A stretch of DNA of 64,000 nt, from assembly GCF_900100335.1 (NCBI RefSeq), contig NZ_FNFE01000004.1, positions 1-64,000 of the forward strand, given 5' to 3'. The notes beneath the pieces are model-generated. The model saw only the letters and a list, made by a program, of their open reading frames with translations. It was not told where the DNA came from and searched no databases. Made by a program: the position numbers and the translations under genes. Shown here in pieces: positions 36,626-44,300 of the stretch; the first letter of the stretch is position 1, and each line of letters begins with the position of its first letter. The stretch comes from Natronorubrum texcoconense (GTDB lineage: Archaea; Halobacteriota; Halobacteria; Halobacteriales; Natrialbaceae).

Positions 36626-37300
36626 ATGAGTAATCGAAAACTATTCGCAGTGGTGTTCGCCGCTGTCGTGGTGCTGTCGGCGCTCGCACTGCCGGGCGTT
36701 GTCGCAGCGAGCGCAGCTGCGGGCGCAGCAACTAACAGCGGTGAGGACGATCCGTCGATCAACGTCGAATCGACCGATGATGGATACTCCGCCATCGTGG
36801 ACGGAGAGGTCATCGAAAACGTCAATGTGACCGTTTCGACCGTCGACGAGAACGCCTCGTACGTGGACGCGGGGACGCACACGACCGACGAGAACGGAAC
36901 GGTCGACCTCGAGGCACCGACGGGTAACGAGAGCGTCGAAATTTCGCTCGAGGCGACCGTCGACGACGAGTCCGTCGAGACGACGACGATCCTCGAGCCG
37001 GTCGAGGAGGAGCCGGAGAACTTCGGGCAACTTCTCAACGAGTTCAAGACCAACAACGTGACCGACGACGAGCCGCGGGGGCTCCAGATCGCTTCCTTTG
37101 TCGTCCAGAACAACCCGGGTAACGCACCGGATCACGCGGGCCCGCCGAGCCACGCCGGCCCACCGAGTAACGACACCGAGAGCAGCCAGGGACCACCGGC
37201 TCACGCCGGCGGTCCGTCTGATGACGGCGACGGAGACGACGACGACCGCGGGCACGGTAACGGCGGGGGCCCACCGTCCCACGCGAACGGCGCCGAGTAA
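36626..37300 (+). CDS. Secreted low-complexity protein with HAGPPS-type repeats
   Basis: A 224-residue protein. An N-terminal Sec signal peptide (basic start, hydrophobic core VVFAAVVVLSALALPGVVAA, cleavage near residue 28) is followed by an acidic domain of short beta strands (residues 40-140), with a probable Ig-like pattern. The last 85 residues repeat the words DHAGPPSHAGPPS and GPPAHAGGPS, rich in Gly, Pro, His, Asp and Ser, with no membrane anchor. This suggests an extracellular or surface-associated protein, possibly metal-binding through His. It lies between the SAH deaminase and the SAH hydrolase genes. Family not recognised. Confidence 0.72.
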   Translation: MSNRKLFAVVFAAVVVLSALALPGVVAASAAAGAATNSGEDDPSINVESTDDGYSAIVDGEVIENVNVTVSTVDENASYVDAGTHTTDENGTVDLEAPTGNESVEISLEATVDDESVETTTILEPVEEEPENFGQLLNEFKTNNVTDDEPRGLQIASFVVQNNPGNAPDHAGPPSHAGPPSNDTESSQGPPAHAGGPSDDGDGDDDDRGHGNGGGPPSHANGAE

Positions 37301-37586
37301 TGATCTGATCGTCCTCGAACCGACCGCCGAACGTCGACCGACGGATTCGAGTTCCACCTTGTCAGAGGCACGATCCCGTCGCCGCCGTTCGGACCGATCG
37401 CGACGCTGACGGTACGCGAAGCGTCCTGATCGAATCGCGTAGACTCGGTCCACACCGACCCTTTCGTTGTAACCGTTTTTCACGCGCTCGAGCGACACGG
37501 CTCGCGGAGACTGGGCTCGGACCGACCCCTGCCAACGACGGTCCGGGTTCGGTAGCGTTTTGCCTCCCCTCCTACTCAGTTATCGT

Positions 37587-38876
37587 ATGACCGACACTGC
37601 GTATCCGCCGATCAGCGAGCAACTGGCGGATCTCGAGGCCGCACAGGAGGAAGGCCGCCGAAAGATGGACTGGGCGACCCAGCACATGCCCATCCTCGAG
37701 CACGTCCGCGAGGAGTTCGTCGCCAACCAGCCCTTCGAGGGCGAGCGAATCGCGATGGCGATGCACGTCGAAGCGAAGACGGCGATCCTGGTCGAGACGC
37801 TCGCGGAGGGCGGCGCGGAAGTCGCCGTCACGGGCTGCAACCCGCTGTCGACTCACGACGACGTGAGCGCGGCGCTCGACACCCACGAGAACATCACGAG
37901 CTACGCCAAACGCGGCGTCGACGACGAGGAGTACTACGCCGCGATCGAGGCCGTCATCGCCCACGAGCCGACCGTGACGGTCGACGACGGGATGGACCTC
38001 GTCGCCGCGATCCACGAGGACTACCCCGAACTGATCGACGGCATCGTCGGCGGGGCCGAGGAGACCACGACGGGCGTCCACCGCCTGCGCGCGATGGACG
38101 ACGACGGGGCGCTCGAGTATCCCGTCTTCGCGGTCAACGACACCCCGATGAAGCGGCTGTTCGACAACGTCCACGGCACCGGCGAGTCTTCCCTCGCGTC
38201 GATCGCCATGACCACGAACCTCTCGTGGGCCGGCAAAAACGTCGTCGTCGCCGGCTTCGGCTACTGCGGCAAGGGCGTCGCTCGGAAGGCCTCTGGCCAG
38301 AACGCGAACGTCATTGTCACCGAAGTCGAGCCCCGGCGCGCGCTCGAGGCCCACATGGAGGGCTACGACGTGATGCCGATGACCGAGGCGGCCGAAGTGG
38401 GCGACGTCTTCCTGACGACGACGGGCAACCGCGACGTCATCGTCGAGGAGCACTTCGAGTCGATGAACGACGGCGTCCTGCTCGCCAACGCGGGGCACTT
38501 CGACATCGAGATCGACCTCGAGGCGCTCGACGACCTCGCTGTTGACCGCTACGAGGCCCGCGACGGCGTCGAAGCGTACGAACTCGCGGACGGTCGCCGA
38601 CTCAACGTCATCGCCGAGGGGCGACTCGTGAACCTCGCGGCGCCGATCTCGCTGGGCCACCCCGTCGAAGTGATGGATCAGTCGTTCGGTATTCAGGCCG
38701 TCTGTGTTCGCGAGATGCTCGAGAACAGTGACGCGTACGAGGCCGGCGTCCACGACGTCCCCGACGAACTCGACAAGGAGATCGCGGAGATCAAACTCGC
38801 GGCCGAAGGCGTCGACTTCGACTCGCTGACGGACACCCAACGCGACTACATGGGGAGCTGGGACCACGGAACGTAG
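37587..38876 (+). CDS. ahcY: Adenosylhomocysteinase
   Basis: A 429-residue S-adenosylhomocysteine hydrolase of the NAD-dependent archaeal form. It splits SAH to homocysteine and adenosine, releasing product inhibition of methyltransferases. Visible: the substrate loop GCNPLSTHDDVSAALD, DDGMDLVA with the catalytic region, GGAEETTTGVHRL, the NAD-binding GFGYCGKGVARKA (near residue 225), and HPVEVMDQSF near the end. It ends at GSWDHGT, without the C-terminal Lys-Tyr tail of bacterial and eukaryotic enzymes, as is usual in archaea. ATG at 37587 is the start. Confidence 0.95.
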   Translation: MTDTAYPPISEQLADLEAAQEEGRRKMDWATQHMPILEHVREEFVANQPFEGERIAMAMHVEAKTAILVETLAEGGAEVAVTGCNPLSTHDDVSAALDTHENITSYAKRGVDDEEYYAAIEAVIAHEPTVTVDDGMDLVAAIHEDYPELIDGIVGGAEETTTGVHRLRAMDDDGALEYPVFAVNDTPMKRLFDNVHGTGESSLASIAMTTNLSWAGKNVVVAGFGYCGKGVARKASGQNANVIVTEVEPRRALEAHMEGYDVMPMTEAAEVGDVFLTTTGNRDVIVEEHFESMNDGVLLANAGHFDIEIDLEALDDLAVDRYEARDGVEAYELADGRRLNVIAEGRLVNLAAPISLGHPVEVMDQSFGIQAVCVREMLENSDAYEAGVHDVPDELDKEIAEIKLAAEGVDFDSLTDTQRDYMGSWDHGT

Positions 38877-39059
38877 AGTCCCGGCGACCGACGGCGAGCC
38901 GCGTCCCGAGTCGGGTGATCCGCGAACCGAACCGGATTCGCCGGTCTCGGCGGGCCTCGATGAACCCTGTAACCGGTGAGATGCCTCGCGGTCGCGTCGT
39001 ATTGTGTAGTCGGTTGACAACGAAGGTTAATGGCTGAGGGTCGCATCCTCTCCAGCACC

Positions 39060-39509
39060 ATGAGTGATGATACCAAGTGGGATGGCAGAGACGATGCCCA
39101 CACGGAACGCTCGTCGGCCGGGGATCTCCCGCCGCGAGAGATACTGGAGTTGGATCACGTCTACGAGGCGCTCGGCCACCCTCGGCGTCGGTATCTCTGC
39201 TACACGCTCCTGGAGGATGCGAACTGGTCGCTGATCGATCTGGCGACGAAAATCGCCGCGTGGGAGAACGACGTTCCCGACCATGAGGTTACCGACGGCC
39301 AACGAGAGCGGGTGTACGTCTCGCTCTATCACGCCCACGTTCCCAAGCTCGTCGACGAGGGTGTCATCACCTTCGCCGACGAGTCCGAAACGATCACGAC
39401 CGCCGGGAACGCCGAACAGGTTTTGACCGCGCTCGCGGGCATGGGGGCGACTCTCGACGGCGCTCAAGAAACGCACGCGCGAAGTGAGATGAACGATGGA
39501 GAGCAATAA
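39060..39509 (+). CDS. Winged-helix protein of the DUF7344 type
   Basis: A 149-residue protein. After 32 polar residues a winged-helix domain (LDHVYEALGHPRRRYLCYTLLEDANW, DLATKIAAWEND) contains the family pattern RERVYVSLYHAHVPKLVDEGVITF, which resembles the haloarchaeal DUF7344 winged helix. The ATG at 39060 is preferred over an upstream in-frame ATG. Its stop codon overlaps the start of the following HalOD1 gene by 14 bases, so the two are cotranslated. It is probably a transcription factor whose input is HalOD1-linked; the target is unknown. Confidence 0.78.
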   Translation: MSDDTKWDGRDDAHTERSSAGDLPPREILELDHVYEALGHPRRRYLCYTLLEDANWSLIDLATKIAAWENDVPDHEVTDGQRERVYVSLYHAHVPKLVDEGVITFADESETITTAGNAEQVLTALAGMGATLDGAQETHARSEMNDGEQ

Positions 39510-39852
39510 CGGGAGAATCAGTGGCGGCGAACCGGCCCTCAGCGGGGACACTCACTGGCGACAGGTCGCACAGCGACACTACGAACCCGACCGAGACGGC
39601 GGCCTCACGACGCCGATCGTGTTCGCCATCGCGGAAGCCGCTGACGTTTCCCCGAGCGAGGTGAAATCCCCGCCGCTGTACGAGACTGTCGACGTGGCCG
39701 GCATCGAAGATGCGTTCTTCGGCTCCAGTGCGGGAACCGCACCTCGACGAGGGACGGGAACCGTCGAATTTCACTACACCGACTACCTCGTCAAAGTCAG
39801 GAGCGACGGCTGGATTCAGATCTACGAGCCGACCGACACCGAGTCGTTGTGA
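39496..39852 (+). CDS. HalOD1 output-domain protein
   Basis: A 118-residue protein. After an N-terminal 30-residue polar segment, the HalOD1 domain is recognisable by SEVKSPPLYETVDVAGIEDAFF and the hairpin GTVEFHYTDYLVKVRSDGWIQIYEP. It overlaps the 3' end of the winged-helix gene by 14 bases, a classic translational coupling. The two proteins probably act together, with the HalOD1 domain as a signalling output or adaptor. The gene is followed by 146 bases before the convergent receiver-PAS gene. Confidence 0.83.
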   Translation: MESNNGRISGGEPALSGDTHWRQVAQRHYEPDRDGGLTTPIVFAIAEAADVSPSEVKSPPLYETVDVAGIEDAFFGSSAGTAPRRGTGTVEFHYTDYLVKVRSDGWIQIYEPTDTESL

Positions 39853-39998
39853 GCTGACACTACTCTCTCGGGACCCGATACGGTCTCTCGCGGTGTCGAA
39901 CCGTTCGGCACGGCTAACCATCCCGCCGGCGTCGTGCGCGACGCGCGTGTTCGTTCTCGTCTTCGGCGCTTTCGTCTTCGGCGCTTCGTCCCGCAGTT

Positions 39999-40859
39999 TC
40001 ACCCTTCGACGGTCGGCGTATCCACGCCGAACACGAGGCTCCCGTCCTCGAGTCCCCCGAGCCGAACCCTGACGTCGAACGGCTCGCCCGATCCTCGCAG
40101 TCCGGTACAGCTGCCGGTCCAGCGCCAGCCGTCCGTGACGGTCGGGATCGCGGTGGTCTCGAGGCGCTCGACGCTGTCGTCGGTGAACAACGTCTGCCAG
40201 ACCGTCCCGCAGAGCGCGTCGCGATCGGCGCCGAACTGCATCGCGAACGATCGGTTGGCGAACTCGAGATTGCCGTCGGGTGCGGTGATGGCGACCGCGT
40301 CCTGGGCGAGTTCGACGCTGGCGAGCGATCGGCGGGAGAGCGCGGCGAGTCGGCGGTGTTCGACGAGCGTCTCGACGCGGTGTCGCAGTCGGTCGGGAAG
40401 CGTCGTCGTGTCGGGGTGGGCGACGCAGTCGGCCCATCGGTTGCTATGGATCGCGTCGACGGCGACCGACGAGTCGTCGGTGCCGTCCACGAGGAAGACG
40501 ATCGGTAAGGTGGGCGTTCGATCAGTTACCCGGTCGAGCAGGTCGAGGCCGTCGCCGTCCGCCAGCGTGTACTCGCTGATGAGACAGTCGACGTCCTCGA
40601 GCCGCGCCATCGCGTCCGTGATCGACTCGGCCGTCCGGATCGTGAACTCGTCCCCGGTGGTCGCCTCGAGGTAGTCTCCGTACCGGTGATCGTTCGCGAC
40701 GACGAGCGCGGTGATCGAGTTGGAAACCGGCGGACAGTCGCCGTCGCTCGTCGCGATCGATGGAATCATCTCCAGTTGGCCGCCGCTCGAGTCGGTCGCT
40801 CGAGCCGCGTGCTGTCGACCATCGGTAGCGGGCACGTCACTCGAGTCGGCAGTAGCCAC
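39999..40859 (-). CDS. Receiver-like plus PAS protein with Glu at the phosphoacceptor site
   Basis: A 286-residue protein. A low-complexity N-terminus of about 45 residues precedes a receiver-like domain (residues 50-165) and a PAS domain (residues 178-282, VELAQDAVAITAPDGNLEFANRSF). In the receiver the expected Asp is Glu96 (CLISEYTLADGDG), the acidic pocket is reduced to a single Asp (VVANDHR), and the usual Lys before the last strand is His148 (CVAHPDT). Phosphorylation is therefore unlikely, and the Glu may mimic a permanently active state. GTG start, three bases after the stop of the upstream HalOD1 gene, which indicates translational coupling. Confidence 0.82.
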   Translation of the reverse strand: MATADSSDVPATDGRQHAARATDSSGGQLEMIPSIATSDGDCPPVSNSITALVVANDHRYGDYLEATTGDEFTIRTAESITDAMARLEDVDCLISEYTLADGDGLDLLDRVTDRTPTLPIVFLVDGTDDSSVAVDAIHSNRWADCVAHPDTTTLPDRLRHRVETLVEHRRLAALSRRSLASVELAQDAVAITAPDGNLEFANRSFAMQFGADRDALCGTVWQTLFTDDSVERLETTAIPTVTDGWRWTGSCTGLRGSGEPFDVRVRLGGLEDGSLVFGVDTPTVEG

Positions 40860-40862
40860 CGC

Positions 40863-41120
40863 TTACGCACGAACATGGACCGTTCCGTCGATCAGGATGG
40901 TCCCGTCGCTTCGGACTTCGACGGCGTGATCACCGTACGAGAACTGGACCCGGCCGTTGACCGTCGCGTTCCCAGTAAATAGCTGATCGAGCGCTTCGGG
41001 GTCGACGACGTGGTAAAGGGGCTCGAGTTCGGTCGGATCAGTCTCGGTCGCGTCGGCGAGGGCGTCGATAACGGTGAGGCTGATCGAATCGTTGTGGTAA
41101 TCGAGCGTCGCTTCGGGCAT
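40863..41120 (-). CDS. HalOD1 output-domain protein, coupled to the receiver-PAS gene
   Basis: An 85-residue protein that is a single HalOD1 domain, with TELEPLYHVVDPEALDQLFTG and the hairpin GRVQFSYGDHAVEVRSDGTILIDG. It is the first gene of a two-gene unit; its stop codon and the next GTG start are separated by three bases. Start at 41120 gives the shortest complete domain; a TTG/ATG upstream would add non-conserved residues. The upstream region is shared with the giant regulator on the other strand and contains a large inverted repeat. Confidence 0.82.
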   Translation of the reverse strand: MPEATLDYHNDSISLTVIDALADATETDPTELEPLYHVVDPEALDQLFTGNATVNGRVQFSYGDHAVEVRSDGTILIDGTVHVRA

Positions 41121-41162
41121 TATGTTCGTCCGAACGCGAACGACGGCTATTCTCCTGTCCAT

Positions 41163-41203
41163 TATACACGTAATCTCGTTGCGATTGAGACACTACGTGT
41201 ATA
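41163..41203. promoter_or_regulatory. 10-base inverted repeat with TATA-like arms in the divergent promoter region
   Basis: TATACACGTA (41163-41172) and TACGTGTATA (41194-41203) are exact reverse complements separated by 21 bases. Inner sequences TCTC and GAGA extend the symmetry with a small offset. The arms resemble TATA boxes facing the HalOD1-receiver operon (left) and the giant regulator (right). This could be a shared operator. A further near-palindromic AT block, CTTAAATATATTAA (41317-41330), is probably the promoter of the giant gene. Confidence 0.5.
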
Positions 41204-41385
41204 GAAGCCCGGACGAAACCGCACGACTCCGTCCGGGTACTCGTACCGAACCCGTCGCGCTCTGGGCCGTCTCTCCTCTCCCTTCTCTCCGACAATCTTA
41301 TTTCAATAATACAGTTCTTAAATATATTAAGTGTGGAGAAATCTAAAACCGCGAACATCATTTGTGGGCGTTGCGTACGCGCTGT

Positions 41386-44300
41386 ATGGCTATCCCTTCG
41401 TCTTGCAGGGGATCGTTCGTGTGTCTCACCGGTCGAGAGATCCGACTGCTCGCTCTCGGCCTCCTCTCGCTCGCGTTCGGCGCGTTGATCGGTTTACTGG
41501 TTGTTGTATCGAGTTCCGTCGGACCGACGGCATCGATGGATCCGAGTCCGATAGCGGAACCGACGCCGGGCATTCCGGTCGTCCTGCCGTTACTGTTCGG
41601 ACTCGCCGCATCCGGTGATCCGGACCGAGATACCGCCCTCGAGCGACTCGCGACCGACCTCGAGTCGTTCGTCGCCGAGTTCACGGCCGACAGTTCGCTG
41701 CCGGCGTCGAGCCGGGACGGGAGGGGAGGAGACGGAACGAGTCGGAACGGAGCCGCTGCAGACGCGACGGAACGGGACGAGACGGACCCGGATACACCGG
41801 TACCGGACGAACCAACCGCGAAGGCACCGGCCCCGAACGACCGAGCCGCGGACGCATCGGCACGAGTCGACACGAGCCGGGTCCGAGAGGCGGAGCCGAC
41901 GTTCGACCTCGAGCGCGACGACGAACTGGGTCGACTGTCGGCGGCCATCGAGACGCTCGCGACGACGGTTCGAGAACGCGACCGACAGTTCGAAGCGGTC
42001 TTCGACGATCCGAAGACGCTCGTCGCCCTGCTCGATCCGAACGGGACGGTGCGACGGATCAACGAGACGGCCCTCGAGTATCTCGACAGCGACCGGGAGG
42101 AAGCGATCGGCGAGCCGTTCCCAGCGATGTCCTGGTGGGCTGACACGCCGACTGGGGACGTACAAGCGTGGATCGACCGCGCCGAATCCGGCGTGTACGT
42201 CGAGTACGAAGCGCAATTGAACGACCCGGACGGGAATCGACGGTGGGTGAGCGGCACGTTTCGGCCGGTGACGAACGAGGCGGGGGAGGTCGCCTCGATC
42301 GTCGTCTCCGGTCGGGATGACACCGCGCGGAAGGAACGCGAACAGCGACTGGAAGCGGCGAACGCGCGGCTCGAGACGCTGTTCGAGAGCGCTCCCGACA
42401 TGATCGACGTTCTCGACGCCGACGGGCGGATCGTCGACGCGAACCGACGGCTCCGTACCGAACTGGGGTACGAGGAGGGCGAACTGCTCGGGACGGGGAT
42501 CTGGACGTACGACAAACTGGTCGACGAAGCGGATGTCGAGTCGATCCTCGAGGAGCTGTCGGTCGGTGACCGACGGACGTTCGAAGGGCGCTATCTGCGC
42601 CGTGACGGCTCGGAGTTTCCCGTCGAGATACAGCTGCTGCACCTCGATCTCCCGGAGGCGAACCGGTTCGTGGCTATCAGTCGCGACATCACCGAGCAGA
42701 AGGCTCGCGAACGGGAGTTACAGCGGCACACGGCGTACACCGACGAGTTGCTCGACGCCGTCGACGACGTCTTCTACGTTATCGACGGGAACGGCGAGAT
42801 TCAGCGGTGGAACGAGACGCTCTCGTCGGTGACCGGCTTCTCGACAGCGGAGATCGAGTCGATGAACGCCGCCGAGTTCTTTTCGCCCGCGGATCAGCGA
42901 CTGGTCGCCGACGCGATCGACGAAGCGCTCGAGACGGGCTCCGCGCGAGTGGAGGTGTCGCTGCTCACCGCCGACGGCGAGTCGATTCCCTACGAGTTCA
43001 TCGGCGCCAGACTCGAGGATCTCGACGGGAACGCCGTCGTCACGGGGATCGGTCGCGACATCTCCGAACGCAAAGAGCGCGAACGCCAGCTCTCGACGTT
43101 GATGAGCAACGTCCCGGGGATGGTGTACCGGTGTCGGAACGAGCCGGACTGGCCGTTCGACTTCGTCAGCGAGGGCTGTTTCGAACTCACCGGCTACGAC
43201 CCCGAAATGCTGGAGAACGACGACGTGAACTGGGCTTCGGATATCATCCTCGAGCGACACGGCGAGCTGTGGGAGACGGTTCAGCAGGCCGTCGCGAACC
43301 GGGAGCCGTTTCAAGTAACCTTCCCGATCGAGACGGCCGACGGCGACCGCCGTTGGGTCCGCGAACGCGGACGAGGCGTTTTCGACGAGAACGGCGAACT
43401 CGAGTCGCTAGAGGGTGTCATCACCGACGTCACCGAGCAGATCGAGAACGGGCGTCGACTCGAGCGAACCACGCGGCTCCTCGAGCAGTCCCAGCGGCTG
43501 GCCAACATCGGGGCCTGGGAGCTCGACGCGACCGAGGAGCCGTACGATCTCGAGTGGACCGATCAGGTGTCCCGGATTCACGGGCTCCCGCCCAGCGAAG
43601 CGGTCGACGTGGAGCGAGCGCTCGAGTTCTACCACCCAGCGGATCGGCCGACCGTCAGGTCGGCCCTCGAGCGCGCCATCGAGGACGGCGAACCGTACGA
43701 TCTCCAGGTCCGGCTCCAGTCGGACGACGGCGACCAACGGTGGGTGCGCACGATCGGCGACCCGGTCGAAGCGGACGGGACCATCGTCAAAGTTCGAGGG
43801 GCATTTCAGGAGATTACCGACCGCAAACGACGCGAACGCGAACTCGAGCGCTACGAGACGATCATTCAGGCGGTCGGTGACCCGGTCTATACGCTCGACG
43901 AATCGGGCGAGTTCCAGTTCGTCAACGACGCGATGGAGTCGCTTACGGGCTACGAGCCCGAGCAGATGCTCGAGTGGGACGTTGCGGACGTCATGACGAG
44001 CGCGGATCTCGAGGCGGCCAGGGAGTTGGTTCGCGACCTGCTCCGCGAGGGCGAACCGTACGGGACCTTCGAAATGGGCCTCGTGACAGCTGACGGCGAC
44101 GTGATCGAAGCGGAGAACCACGTTGCGCTGTTACCGATGGACGACGGCGAGTTCGCCGGCACCGCGGGCGTCGTCCGCGATATCACCGAGCGCAAGGAGC
44201 GCGAACGCGAACTCGAGCGCACGACCGATCTGTTAGAGCGGGTCCAGCGCATGGCGAAGGTCGGTGGCTGGGAACTGGACGTCGACGCCGAGCCGCCGGC

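Noticed and set aside
37301-37586. Gap before ahcY examined for an S-adenosylhomocysteine riboswitch
   Set aside because: No conserved stem pattern or long leader could be recognised; known SAH riboswitches are bacterial. I see only a weak TATA-like element near 37555.
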